NCBI RefSeq assembly: GCF_013282745.1
Contig: NZ_CP054044.1
Location: forward strand, 3,162,001-3,226,000
Length of the DNA: 64,000 nt
DNA from: Yersinia bercovieri ATCC 43970
GTDB lineage: Bacteria > Pseudomonadota > Gammaproteobacteria > Enterobacterales > Enterobacteriaceae
Reading direction: 5' to 3'
Shown here: piece by piece, positions 46,609 through 55,848 of the stretch
How positions within the stretch are numbered: the stretch's first letter is position 1
Layout: every line of letters starts with the position of its first letter
Notes under the pieces: generated by a model
What the model saw: only the letters and a program-made list of their open reading frames with translations
Databases searched by the model: none
What the model was told of the DNA's origin: nothing
Position numbers and translations under genes: made by a program

Positions 46609-46767
46609 TTACATTCAGCTATCTTAAGAGAGTCAGCGGGTGAGTGTGATGGCTCGTATGATATCGAAAGTGCCAGTGTAATACCTATTCTCTGCCGACC
46701 ATTTGTGCCTATTGATGAGATTATCGACGATCTGACGCTGGCACTGGCAAAGCGAAATAAGGGGTAA
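46609..46767 (+). pseudogene. 3' fragment of an unknown gene
   Basis: A frame of 52 codons following TGA and lacking a start encodes DGSYDIESASVIPILCRPF and VPIDEIIDDLTLALAKRNKG. Its composition is coding-like, and TAA is followed by no other gene. The parent gene is not recognised and the 5' part is absent. Confidence 0.35.
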
Positions 46768-46781
46768 AATTTATCTCATAT

Positions 46782-46812
46782 AAAAAAAACCAGTCGCCCG
46801 CAGGTTACTGGT
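46782..46812 (-). terminator. qorB terminator
   Basis: On the minus strand ACCAGT ... ACTGGT stem followed by eight Ts, 20 bp past the qorB stop. Confidence 0.8.
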
Positions 46813-46832
46813 CATTAGCATGGTGGGAAGGT

Positions 46833-47690
46833 TTAAACAGCTGCCAGTGTTGCGGCAATCACTTTCGCGTAAGGGGTTGTCGGGCGGCCAATAAGTTTGC
46901 TCAATGTATGGCTGTCATCAAATAAGCCACCTTTGGCGGCTCCGGCATCAGAATCGGCTAGCAGGCTGGCGAAACCCTCTGGTAACCCGGCGCCAATCAG
47001 GGCCTGGCGGAAATCCGCTTCAGACAAATCTTGGTACACCACGGGCTTACCTGACTGACGGGCAATCTCTGCTGAGAATTCAGCCAGCGTATAGCTCTCA
47101 TCGCCAGCTAACTCATAAATTTTACCGGCCTGATTTTCTTGGGTTAGTACCACCGCCGCCGCTTGTGCATAATCTTCGCGTGTGGCTGAGGCGATACGGC
47201 CATCGCCTACTGATCCGATAAATGCACCGTGGGCCAAGGCGGGCGCAATACTTGCGGCATAGTTTTCGGTGTACCAGCCGTTGCGCAGTAACACCACCGG
47301 CAGGCCGGAAGCACGTAATAATGCTTCTGTTGCGCGGTGCTCTTCACCTAATCCCAGGGGGGATTTATCGGCATGTAGCAAGCTGGTATAGGCCAAGAGT
47401 TTGACCCCTGCACGTTTGGCCGCCTCAATCACCGCAGTATGTTGGGCAACACGTTGCCCCACTTCACTGGATGAGATTAGCAGCAGTTTATCAACCCCCT
47501 GAAACGCGCTATCCAAGGTGGCGGGCTGACTATAGTCGGCTTTACGGATTTCAATCCCTGATGCTGCCAGGTCGCTGGCCTTTTCAGGGCTGCGGACAGT
47601 GGCAATGATTTCACTGGCAGGCACTTTTTTAAGCAATGCGTTGATAACAAGGCGGCCCAATTGGCCTGTGGCACCGGTTACTGCGATCAT
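46833..47690 (-). CDS. qorB: NAD(P)H:quinone oxidoreductase QorB
   Basis: 285 residues of the NmrA-like atypical short-chain dehydrogenase group, matching E. coli QorB (YtfG). The Rossmann motif GATGQLG is at the N-terminus. LLLISSSEVGQR, YTSLLHADKSPLGL and LLRNGWYTENY are shared with QorB and lie around the NADPH and substrate sites. It reduces quinones using NADPH. Divergent from ytfH with a 165-bp gap. Confidence 0.94.
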   Translation of the reverse strand: MIAVTGATGQLGRLVINALLKKVPASEIIATVRSPEKASDLAASGIEIRKADYSQPATLDSAFQGVDKLLLISSSEVGQRVAQHTAVIEAAKRAGVKLLAYTSLLHADKSPLGLGEEHRATEALLRASGLPVVLLRNGWYTENYAASIAPALAHGAFIGSVGDGRIASATREDYAQAAAVVLTQENQAGKIYELAGDESYTLAEFSAEIARQSGKPVVYQDLSEADFRQALIGAGLPEGFASLLADSDAGAAKGGLFDDSHTLSKLIGRPTTPYAKVIAATLAAV

Positions 47691-47793
47691 AATAAGGCTC
47701 CAGATTGATGTTGTAGAATCAGGTGGCGAACTTTTTGTTCGGAATAAAAGGGAATATTCGTCAAAAATTCGCCCTTAGCAGCATCATATGCAA

Positions 47794-47834
47794 TATACTA
47801 ACTTTAAGTAAGTACGCACCAAAAGGTTAGTATA
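47794..47834. promoter_or_regulatory. Operator-like inverted repeat between qorB and ytfH
   Basis: TATACTAAC (47794-47802) and GTTAGTATA (47826-47834) are perfect inverted copies 23 bp apart. Between them TACTAACTTTAAGTAAGTA is itself near-palindromic. It is a likely binding site for the divergent HxlR-type regulator YtfH. Confidence 0.55.
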
Positions 47835-47855
47835 AAAATAGTGGAGCCGCAAAAT

Positions 47856-48251
47856 TTGAACAACAATATGTCATTTCCGGAACAACTCCGGCGTGGTGAA
47901 TTGCTCAATGCCGATTGTCCTTCAAGAGAGATACTCAAGCGGATCACCAGCCGCTGGGGGGTCTTGGTGCTGATTGCATTAAGCAACGAAATCCTGCGTT
48001 TTAGTGCGCTAAGACGCAAGATTGGTGGTGTCAGTGAGAAAATGTTGGCGCAAACCCTGCAAAATCTCGAAGAAGATGGCTTTGTCGAGCGCATCGCATA
48101 TCCAGTCGTGCCGCCACATGTGGAATATAAGCTGACGCCGTTGGGAAGGGAGGTTCAGGAGCAGGTGGAGGGGCTGACAGTCTGGCTGGAGGCGAATCTG
48201 CATCGCATTATGGAGCAAAGGCAACAGCGGTCAGAATCGCAATCGCGATAG
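47856..48251 (+). CDS. ytfH: HxlR-family regulator YtfH
   Basis: About 131 residues, a winged-helix regulator of the HxlR type. CPSREILKRITSRWGVLVLIAL, FSALRRKIGGVSEKMLAQTL and YPVVPPHVEYKLTPLG match E. coli YtfH; Cys near residue 20 may sense redox or quinones. TTG 47856 has GGAG 8 bases upstream. GTG 47841 and ATG 47868 are alternatives. It is divergent from qorB, its probable target. It resembles QorR/YodB-type quinone-sensing repressors in arrangement. Confidence 0.85.
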   Translation: MNNNMSFPEQLRRGELLNADCPSREILKRITSRWGVLVLIALSNEILRFSALRRKIGGVSEKMLAQTLQNLEEDGFVERIAYPVVPPHVEYKLTPLGREVQEQVEGLTVWLEANLHRIMEQRQQRSESQSR

Positions 48252-48500
48252 GTTGGTGGTAAGTCAGGCTGACAACAAACATGCGAAACTCCTTTAGGGG
48301 GGAATATCAGCTAAAGATAGCGTCTTGACCGCTAGCGGGCATCAATAAAATGATAAATTCTAAATCGCTATCCCAAGTCGGTTTTGTAATATCTAAATTC
48401 TGCATATTCAAAGCAATAATGATTAGTTCATTTATTGTCCGATTCAGCGTCTACTCTTAAATAAGCAGTTCGGCCCATTTGAGAGTACGCAGAGGTGACA

Positions 48501-48659
48501 ATGACTAAGATAATTGCATGGTTTTCCGCACTTCCCCAGTGGCAATTAGGGCATGAAGAAGAGGGGGAAACCGCGTTAGCGCAGGCTGATGGCGCTCATT
48601 TACTTGAGACGATTAATGCCATTGGTGGACTATATGGCATTGAGTTTATTCATCATTAG
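48501..48659 (+). CDS. Small protein, 52 residues, unknown
   Basis: ATG 48501 follows AGAGG 5 bases upstream. The product starts MTKIIAWFSALPQWQLGH and ends GGLYGIEFIHH, with an acidic middle (EEEGETALAQADG). No signal or clear membrane helix. Good ribosome-binding site and coding-like composition. No family recognised. Confidence 0.5.
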   Translation: MTKIIAWFSALPQWQLGHEEEGETALAQADGAHLLETINAIGGLYGIEFIHH

Positions 48660-48790
48660 GGCTTTTGCCGTTAAATGATGGGCTGCGGCTGATAGTGAAA
48701 AGCGCCATCAATTTTTTAAGCATGGTTACTCCTCATCGTTACCAAGAGTAATGATAGCCCCACTTACCCAGCGTGGGGCTAGGGATGATA

Positions 48791-49117
48791 TTACATTGGC
48801 TTCTTGTTGGTCGCCTCCTCAATCTCTTTCTTCATCTCAGCCACCTTTTTATCGGGTGTTTTTTTACACATCTCAATCACCTTGGGTGTATAAATCGTAT
48901 CGACCTCCTGAAAATCGAGAGTATCTCCTTTCTTATACTGGGTATCCTGATTAATGATCCAGAAAGCCACAGGTGTCATACTTTTCGGATTAAGATCAAG
49001 GAACTCCTTACATGTCATATCGCTAGGTATAGTAGGAGATGATGCAGCAAATACGGTATTAATTGCTGCGAGTGAGAGTATTGCAATGATAATATTAAGC
49101 AGAGATTTATAAAACAT
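48791..49117 (-). CDS. hdeB: HdeB-like periplasmic acid-stress chaperone
   Basis: 108 residues. Signal peptide about 1-25 (ending NTVFAAS). The mature part DMTCKEFLDLNPKSMTPVAFW and a second Cys in VIEMCKKTP form the HdeA/HdeB fold with its single disulfide. Such chaperones unfold at low pH and stop periplasmic proteins aggregating. DLNPKSMTPVAFW is closer to HdeB. No hdeA or hdeD is adjacent. Confidence 0.88.
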   Translation of the reverse strand: MFYKSLLNIIIAILSLAAINTVFAASSPTIPSDMTCKEFLDLNPKSMTPVAFWIINQDTQYKKGDTLDFQEVDTIYTPKVIEMCKKTPDKKVAEMKKEIEEATNKKPM

Positions 49118-49799
49118 GGTTACTTCCTTATCTATCCATTATATTTCAGCTGGTATTATTAATGCGTGAGTGAGAGGTTTTCTTCTCATAGTTTAGCATG
49201 GAATATAAAACTATATTTTTCCAGCATAATAGATAATTTAGCAGGTGAATGATAATTAAATTTATTATGAAACTTAAGTTTTGAGTGCTATCTTTTTGAT
49301 TTCTATACTTGAGTAGTAAAGTCTATGGTTAACTCTTCGCTGAATATTAATAAGTCTAATGAGAAAGGCAAACTGCTATTATGATTTATTGATTTATAAT
49401 ATATTGACTGGTAATTAAGCACATAATAGAAAGCAGATAAAGGAAAGTGAAATTTTCAAGTTATCTACTTTTACCACCGAATTAGCTAGGCTAATAATTA
49501 TGTCGCTCTAACCTCGGGTTTTTTATCTGATGGTGGTGGCAGGCAGTCGTGTTTGCCATCATGAGATGGTTGGCCTCCAGCCTAACGGATTGTTACTTCA
49601 GTTTTCTTGGCAGGATTTGTAATGATTTTATCAAGTTGAATGTCAGTGCTTATCTAATAGTCGGTAGCAATACGCCAAACCTACACCGACTCAATACTAT
49701 ATGTTATAATTTATTTAGTCGCTATTGGTAGTATTTATTGGATTAGCTATATTTTAACTTTTTTGTTATTACTTTTTGAATAATAGGTGATTTATATCT
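49118..49799. other. AT-rich intergenic region upstream of the diguanylate cyclase gene
   Basis: About 680 bp, very AT-rich. A 60-codon frame (49549-49731) has no ribosome-binding site or coding character. Nothing else supported. Confidence 0.45.
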
Positions 49800-51203
49800 A
49801 TGTCTTTATTCTCTTTTTATCATAACCAGCTGAGTGCCATGATCAAAAAAGTCTTTGGTCGGCACCATAAAGGCGAACCAGTGAAGAGAGAGAATGGGAA
49901 TGATGAATTATCTAATCTTCAACTGGATGTTTTGCTAAATGCCGAAAAACAGGTCGCCATCATTACCACCGATCTGAATAACCGCATCACGATATTTAAT
50001 GTGGGCGCAGAGAGAATGTTTGGCTACTCGAAAGATGAGGTGCTGGGGCATCCTATTCGGGATATTTTACGTATTCCAGAAAATGGCGAGGCGCAGGCTG
50101 AGCTGGATTACTTATTGCTTAACCGCCGCGATGCCAGTGAGTGGTGTTATCAACGTAAAGATGGTAAACGATTTTGGGGGGCACTCAGTGTCCACGAAAT
50201 AACATCCGATAATAGCAATACTGTTGGCTATATCAGTGTCATTGCGGATGTGTCAGAAAGAAAATCCCTGCTGATAGCGTTGGAAGAGAGTAAGCAGATG
50301 ATGGATCGGCTCACTAAAAATCTGCCGGCGATGATTTATGCTTATTATTTAAATTCCGAGGGTGACTCCTATTTTAAATATTGCAGTGAAGGGGTGCGAA
50401 AAATATTTGATCTGTCACCAGACGATGTTTTGTATGTGCCGAGAGAGATAAATCCGCTATTTAGCCGGGTTCATACTGATGATATAGAGATATTAAGACA
50501 GGCGGTGATCCTTTCGCAGCAAAATCTCTCCGTCTGGCGCTGTGATTTCCGCGTAATATTGCCGGGGAAAGGGACACATTGGATCCATGGCGAGTCTTTC
50601 CCAACCCGTCAGGATGATGGCTCCGTGATCTGGTATGGCTCATTTTTTGATATTACGGAGCTTAAGCAGTCTGAGTCGATCCTCAAAGCGTTGTCACAAA
50701 CTGATGTGCTGACTGGGGTGGCGAATCGTCGTCACTTTGATGACCTCTATCAGCACATTTGGCAGAAGAATCGCATTGAGGGGGGGACATTGTCGGTATT
50801 GATGATCGATTTTGACAATTTCAAAAGTTTTAACGATCTCTATGGACATGCGATGGGGGATGTTTGCTTGAAATCCATTGTCGAAACTTTGTCAAAATCA
50901 ATTCGTGGCGGCTCAGATATTTTGGCCCGTTATGGCGGCGAGGAGTTTATCGTCTTGCTGGCACCTAGCACCCCGGCTGATGCGAAAGCCATTGCGGAAC
51001 GTATGCGTCACTCTATTGAGGAGTTAGATATTCCCCATGGGATGTCACCGCAAGGGCGAGTGACCATTAGTGTTGGCGTGGCTTCGATCTCCGCTCCAGA
51101 TGAGCATATTGCCGCAATGGACTTATCAGATGCGGCGGATAAAGCACTATATCGCGCGAAAGCCTCGGGGAAAAACCGCATTGAAACGATAATAGTGAGC
51201 TGA
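49800..51203 (+). CDS. PAS-PAS diguanylate cyclase
   Basis: 467 residues, cytoplasmic. PAS 1 is at about 50-165 (TTDLNNRITIFNVGAERMFGYSKDEVLG, SEWCYQRKDGKRFWG) and PAS 2 at about 170-290 (LPAMIYAYYLNSEGDSYFKYCSEG ... WYGSFFDITELKQSE). The GGDEF domain (about 300-465) has the active site RYGGEEFIVLL and metal-binding IDFDNFKSFNDLYGHAMGD. Intact GGEEF predicts cyclic-di-GMP synthesis; no RxxD inhibitory site is evident five residues before it. The signal sensed is unknown. Stands alone. Confidence 0.92.
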   Translation: MSLFSFYHNQLSAMIKKVFGRHHKGEPVKRENGNDELSNLQLDVLLNAEKQVAIITTDLNNRITIFNVGAERMFGYSKDEVLGHPIRDILRIPENGEAQAELDYLLLNRRDASEWCYQRKDGKRFWGALSVHEITSDNSNTVGYISVIADVSERKSLLIALEESKQMMDRLTKNLPAMIYAYYLNSEGDSYFKYCSEGVRKIFDLSPDDVLYVPREINPLFSRVHTDDIEILRQAVILSQQNLSVWRCDFRVILPGKGTHWIHGESFPTRQDDGSVIWYGSFFDITELKQSESILKALSQTDVLTGVANRRHFDDLYQHIWQKNRIEGGTLSVLMIDFDNFKSFNDLYGHAMGDVCLKSIVETLSKSIRGGSDILARYGGEEFIVLLAPSTPADAKAIAERMRHSIEELDIPHGMSPQGRVTISVGVASISAPDEHIAAMDLSDAADKALYRAKASGKNRIETIIVS

Positions 51204-51340
51204 ATATTAGGAGCTTGTGGAGCAAGTCAATCGGGTGTTTCTAGCCAATAAAGAGTAGGCGCGTAACAAAAATTAAAATTTCACTATTTCTATACTTAGT
51301 CTAGCTTGCAAGATGAGCTTTTTTACAAAGGAGTAGTGAT

Positions 51341-51862
51341 ATGAATAAGGAGCTAAATAGATTTATTTCGATAAAAAATATATTTATCATATCAGTGGCA
51401 TTATTAACAAATCATGCAAGTGCATCGAGCAAAGTAATATACAAATCTATTTATAATGTTAATCATGGCGCCGTGATATACAGCCATAATAGTGGGGTGA
51501 ATCAATATATATGGGCTGATTATGCCCATAATTTATCAGGAGACTGGAGAGCTAATGCTAACTGGGCGGTATCATATAACAACGATGGGACGATCTCTTT
51601 TTCCAATCAAAATTCGCAATTATGTCTTCAACACTATGGTACAGGTTATCAGGTTGTAGAACATACCTGTACCAGCGTTCATTCAAAGCAAAAATTTAAT
51701 TTTGAGTTGATCGATACTGGCGCCATATTAATTAAGTTTGCTCATAATAACGAGTGCATTTATATGAGCTCTGGTATTCGCTATTATTCGATCTACAGTG
51801 ATGTTTGTGATAGAACGGATAAGGGTTTTTATTGGGCTATTATTCCCCCCTTAGAACCTTAG
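51341..51862 (+). CDS. CDT-like toxin subunit with ricin-type lectin fold (CdtA/CdtC-like)
   Basis: 173 residues. Signal peptide about 1-29 (IFIISVALLTNHASA). The mature part looks like a ricin-B-type beta-trefoil: ISFSNQNSQLCLQHYG, YQVVEHTCTS, FNFELIDTGAILIKF and NNECIYMSSG, with four cysteines in pairs. Such subunits bind host glycans and carry CdtB into cells. CdtA/CdtC are usually ~220/180 residues and both present; here only one is encoded. It lies 23 bp upstream of the CdtB-like gene with GGAGTAGTG before ATG. Confidence 0.6.
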   Translation: MNKELNRFISIKNIFIISVALLTNHASASSKVIYKSIYNVNHGAVIYSHNSGVNQYIWADYAHNLSGDWRANANWAVSYNNDGTISFSNQNSQLCLQHYGTGYQVVEHTCTSVHSKQKFNFELIDTGAILIKFAHNNECIYMSSGIRYYSIYSDVCDRTDKGFYWAIIPPLEP

Positions 51863-51885
51863 CATTATTATATAATGGATAAAAG

Positions 51886-52836
51886 ATGAGACGATTATTT
51901 AAGGTGTGCGCTTATAGCTTTTCACTGCAATTTCTGGCAGCCCATGGGGATGTTACTGATTATAAATTGGCTTCATGGAATATGCAGGGTGCACAAAGTG
52001 GTTATGGTAGTAATTCTAAGTGGGTGACTGGGGTTGCCGGAATGTTGAACATTAATGAAATAGATATTGTTGCTTTGCAAGAAACCGGAGCGGCACCGCC
52101 AAGTGCTATCGTTTTACCCATATCAGCGGGTCAACACCCAGAGATAGTGAGAAGAATTCCTCGGGCAAATGTGAAATCATTGATAACTTCACTTGCTGGG
52201 GGCAGTACAACTAAAATAAATCCCGGTAGCGGAGGGGTGAATCCAAATATGGTGAAAGAGTTTATTCTAAATTTAGGTTCAAGCACTCGCCCCAGGGATT
52301 TTTATATTTATCAGTTTGATAATGGGCGAACTGATGCGGCATCGCGCATCAATCTAGCCCTGGTTTCCCGAGTTCGGGCAGATGAAGTGCTTATTATACC
52401 GCCGATGGCAATAGGTGATAATACCCGGCCAACATTGGGTATTCGTATTGGTGACGACTATTTTTTCACTATACATGCCAGAGCTGCAAGGAATAATGAA
52501 GCACCACAAATCATTCAATTTATAGACAATTATATGACGAGTACGGTGCAGCCGAATAGACCGGCAGCCACATGGGTTGTGATGGGGGATTATAATCGCT
52601 CTTCTGATGAGTTAGAGGCTTCTCTTAAGCAGCTAAAACCGCAATTAACCCATCCCTATCAGATAGCATCCCCTAATCGAGCCACACACCAGTCTAATGG
52701 CACAATAGATTATGCCGTGATAGGCAGGTTGAACCAGGGAGGTGCTGTAGGGGGCATGATGACAGTGCCGCTTATTGCCGCTTTACTGACCTACGCCTCT
52801 GATCATATGGCCGTACAGTATATGCACCGTCGGTAA
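51886..52836 (+). CDS. cdtB: CdtB-like DNase (cytolethal distending toxin active subunit)
   Basis: 316 residues, longer than typical CdtB (~270). An N-terminal secretion signal ends near residue 21 (FLAAHGD). Active-site elements of the DNase I/CdtB fold are intact: ASWNMQGA (Asn32), ALQETG (Gln65-Glu66), TIHARAARNNEAP (His197), MGDYNR (Asp235, Asn237) and ASDHMAV (Asp306, His307). SWNMQG with the H-A-R-A-A-R-N-N-E-A-P segment points to CdtB rather than generic nucleases. CdtB damages host DNA or phosphoinositides after delivery. It is paired with a lectin-like gene. Homology is clear by motif; toxicity is not shown. Confidence 0.85.
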   Translation: MRRLFKVCAYSFSLQFLAAHGDVTDYKLASWNMQGAQSGYGSNSKWVTGVAGMLNINEIDIVALQETGAAPPSAIVLPISAGQHPEIVRRIPRANVKSLITSLAGGSTTKINPGSGGVNPNMVKEFILNLGSSTRPRDFYIYQFDNGRTDAASRINLALVSRVRADEVLIIPPMAIGDNTRPTLGIRIGDDYFFTIHARAARNNEAPQIIQFIDNYMTSTVQPNRPAATWVVMGDYNRSSDELEASLKQLKPQLTHPYQIASPNRATHQSNGTIDYAVIGRLNQGGAVGGMMTVPLIAALLTYASDHMAVQYMHRR

Positions 52837-52893
52837 ATCACACGCATAAGCGCTAAACCTGTTTGTGGGTTAAATTGAATGAATAAAAAGGTT

Positions 52894-52950
52894 GGGGCAA
52901 GTAGGGCGGGCGAAATAGCCTGGTGTAGTATTTCACCTGCCCCTTTATTG
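52894..52950 (+). terminator. Possible terminator after cdtB
   Basis: GGGGCA (52894) pairs with TGCCCC (52938), enclosing a nested GCGAAATA / TATTTC hairpin and followed by TTTATTGTTG on the plus strand. Confidence 0.5.
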
Positions 52951-52981
52951 TTGTTGCTGCAGATTAGCCTAGGGTAACGGA

Positions 52982-53830
52982 TTAATATGGATCTTGGGCT
53001 TCACGCAGACGTTCCTGCTCTTCGGCGATAACCGCGTTAATCTCCTCAAGTACCCCCTCAACATCTGCCGCTTCTGTACTCTCGGCAAACTCACCGGTCA
53101 GTTGGGTCTCAGGATGCAACTTACCATCTTCATAGAGCGCCCACATCTCTTTGGCATATTTACGGCCAAGTAGCTCAGGCGCGTATTGACCGTAATAATG
53201 GGTCATGTTCGCAACATCACGTTGTAGCATGGCTTTAGCGTGGTTGTTGGCTGCGGCATTGACCGCTTGTGGCAAATCGATAATGACCGGCCCATCTTTG
53301 TCGATTAAGACATTAAACTCTGATAGGTCACCATGGACCAAACCGGCACAAAGCATTCGCACCACATATTGGATCATCACCCCATGGTCAATCAGGGCTT
53401 GCTCTTTGCTAAAGGGGACGTCGCTGAGGCGCGGGGCCGCAAGGCCGTCGGCATCGGTGACTAACTCCATCAGCAAAACACCATCAAGACATGCATAGGG
53501 TTGTGGCACGCGAACACCAGCGTTAGCGAGCAGATACAGTGCATCAACCTCGGCGGTTTGCCAGGTCTCTTCCTGCTGCTTACGACCAAATTTAGATCCC
53601 TTGGCCATGGCGCGGGCGTCACGGCTATTGCGAACCTTGCGCCCCTCCTGATATTGAACCGCCTGTTTGAAACTACGGTTCTCAGCTTCTTTGTAAACTT
53701 TAGCGCAGCGGATATCCTGCCCACAACGGACAACATAGACATCAGCTTCTTTGCCACTTTTCAAACGACGGATGACTTCGTCAACCAAGCCGTCATCAAC
53801 CAGCGGTTGGATTCGTTTTGGAATTTTCAT
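52982..53830 (-). CDS. RIO1-family kinase/ATPase
   Basis: 282 residues. ATP site KSGKEADVYVVRCG with Lys in AKVYKEAE, catalytic loop LVHGDLSEFNVLID (HGDLS-x-x-N) and metal-binding Asp in VIIDLPQAV in place of DFG. Conserved basic stretch NSRDARAMAKGSKFGRKQQEE. Bacterial RIO1-like proteins of this type (PA4780-like) occur in gammaproteobacteria and may act in protein or ribosome regulation; the substrate is unknown. It stands between cdtB and an ABC exporter. Confidence 0.88.
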   Translation of the reverse strand: MKIPKRIQPLVDDGLVDEVIRRLKSGKEADVYVVRCGQDIRCAKVYKEAENRSFKQAVQYQEGRKVRNSRDARAMAKGSKFGRKQQEETWQTAEVDALYLLANAGVRVPQPYACLDGVLLMELVTDADGLAAPRLSDVPFSKEQALIDHGVMIQYVVRMLCAGLVHGDLSEFNVLIDKDGPVIIDLPQAVNAAANNHAKAMLQRDVANMTHYYGQYAPELLGRKYAKEMWALYEDGKLHPETQLTGEFAESTEAADVEGVLEEINAVIAEEQERLREAQDPY

Positions 53831-53932
53831 GGCGTCCTTGTACCCTATTTAAGCCCGCGATGGAATGGCTTTGGCTGAATTTTCCTCCAGTTTATCATTC
53901 ACGCCCATCTGCGGGTGGGTTTTTACACTGCA

Positions 53933-55651
53933 TCAAGCTGCACTGAACTGGGCATTATGCAATTTGGCATAGGCCCCTTGACGGGCGAGCAGCTCGTGAT
54001 GACCCCCTTGCTCAACAATCCCTTCTTTATCGACCACAATGATGCGGTCGGCATTTTGAATGGTGGCTAAGCGGTGAGCAATCACCAACGTGGTTCGGCC
54101 CTGAGAGAGTTCAGTGAGCGCGAGCTGGATAGCTTGTTCTGTGGCGGTATCTAGCGCCGATGTTGCCTCATCCAAAATCAAAATCGGTGGGTTTTTCAGG
54201 AAGATGCGCGCAATAGATAGGCGCTGCTTCTGACCACCAGATAATTTCACACCACGCTCACCAACAACGGTATCGAGGCCATCAGGCAGGCTTTCAATCA
54301 ACTCATCGAGTCGAGCTTGCTGTGCGGCAGCCATGATTTCGTCGTCACTGGCCTCCAGCTTGCCATAGGCAATATTCTCACGAATAGAGCCGCCGAATAA
54401 GAAAACATCCTGCTGCACAATACCAATATTATTACGCAGTGACTGCTGGGTCATATCACGAATATTGATACCGTCGATAGTGATTGTACCACCATCGAGT
54501 TCGTAGAAGCGGGGCAGTAAGGAGCATAATGTGGTCTTACCGGCCCCAGATGGCCCGACGAATGCCACGGTTTCCCCCGCGCGGATTTGCAGATTCAAAT
54601 GGGTGAAAATTTTATTCTGCGGTGAATAACCAAAACTGACATTCTGGTAACAAATATCGCCACGCAGCTGGCCTACTGGACGCGCATTGGGTTGATCGAC
54701 AATATCGGGCAGTGTATCAATCAGTTGAGTGAATCGTTTGAATCCAGCGATACCTTTAGGATAGCTCTCCAGCACTGAGGTTATTTTCGCCACCGGGCGG
54801 AAAAAGACTTCAACTAGCAACAGAAAACCGACAAATCCGCCGTAACTTAACTGGTCATGAACCACGTACCAAGTGCCCGCTACCATCACAATCAACTGCA
54901 CCAAACGGGTACTTAGATAGCTCATGGTCATGCTAGTGGTCATAATGCGGTAAGCCCGCAACTTAGTGATGCGGTAGTTTTCGTTATCTTTGGCGAACAA
55001 TTTCTTTTCGTGGGATTCGTTGGCAAAGGCTTTCACCACGCGAATACCACCGATGCTCTCTTCAATCCGGGCATTAAAATTGCCCACCTGGCCAAATAAC
55101 TTGCGCCAAGTCTCGGTCATTTGTGAGCCGTAGCGACTGACCAGATAGGTCATAAACGGCACGATAATGATAGTGAGCATGGCGAGTGGCAGATGAACGG
55201 ATGCCATTAGGATAAATGCACCAATAAAGGTCATGACGGCAATAAAAAGATCTTCTGGGCCGTGATGGGCAATTTCCCCAACCTCTTCAAGGTCTTTTGT
55301 GACATGGGTAATGATATGCCCGGTCTTCACATTGTCGTAATAGCTAAAAGAGAGCTTTTGCAGATGGCTGAATGCCTGACGGCGCATATCTGTTTCGATG
55401 CCGACCCCGAGTGCATGGCCCCAGTAGTTAACGATCGCCATTAGCGCGGTATTTAGCAGATAAATCATTAACAGGCCCGCTGCTGCCCAGACAATTAACA
55501 CCCAATCCTGATTTGGCAGCAACTTATCGATAAACAATTTTACCGCCATCGGGAAGCTCAGCTCCAGCAGCCCGGCAAGAATGGCACAGCCGAAATCCAG
55601 ATAGAAAAGCCCTTTATATGGGGTGTAATAAGAGAAGAAACGGCGGAGCAT
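53933..55651 (-). CDS. ABC exporter (fused membrane and ATPase domains)
   Basis: 572 residues. About six membrane helices lie in residues 1-310, followed by the nucleotide-binding domain with Walker A GPSGAGKTTL (about 372), signature LSGGQKQRLSIARIF, Walker B ILILDEATSALDTA and H-loop AHRLAT. The architecture is that of a homodimeric half-transporter for lipids, drugs or peptides (MsbA/BmrA-like). The substrate cannot be told. Confidence 0.9.
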   Translation of the reverse strand: MLRRFFSYYTPYKGLFYLDFGCAILAGLLELSFPMAVKLFIDKLLPNQDWVLIVWAAAGLLMIYLLNTALMAIVNYWGHALGVGIETDMRRQAFSHLQKLSFSYYDNVKTGHIITHVTKDLEEVGEIAHHGPEDLFIAVMTFIGAFILMASVHLPLAMLTIIIVPFMTYLVSRYGSQMTETWRKLFGQVGNFNARIEESIGGIRVVKAFANESHEKKLFAKDNENYRITKLRAYRIMTTSMTMSYLSTRLVQLIVMVAGTWYVVHDQLSYGGFVGFLLLVEVFFRPVAKITSVLESYPKGIAGFKRFTQLIDTLPDIVDQPNARPVGQLRGDICYQNVSFGYSPQNKIFTHLNLQIRAGETVAFVGPSGAGKTTLCSLLPRFYELDGGTITIDGINIRDMTQQSLRNNIGIVQQDVFLFGGSIRENIAYGKLEASDDEIMAAAQQARLDELIESLPDGLDTVVGERGVKLSGGQKQRLSIARIFLKNPPILILDEATSALDTATEQAIQLALTELSQGRTTLVIAHRLATIQNADRIIVVDKEGIVEQGGHHELLARQGAYAKLHNAQFSAA

Positions 55652-55848
55652 TGAGACATCCTTACAATTACAGAGGGGTATTGGTACAAATATAAAAAAC
55701 AGTGCCAGTATTATAAATGCAAATGGTTATTAATAGCATTTATTTTTGTCAATTATTCGCCAATAATAAAACTCTTATCTGCGAAAATAGGCTAGAAAAA
55801 AGATAAAATTGAACCATGTTAGTGTGATCATAGCGAGGAGTAGTGACA

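Noticed and set aside
48751..48787. Hairpin TAGCCCCAC / GTGGGGCTA downstream of hdeB
   Set aside because: A stem is present, but no T run follows on either strand, so a terminator call is not supported.
49549..49731. 60-codon frame in the AT-rich gap before the diguanylate cyclase gene
   Set aside because: No ribosome-binding site and no recognisable coding pattern.
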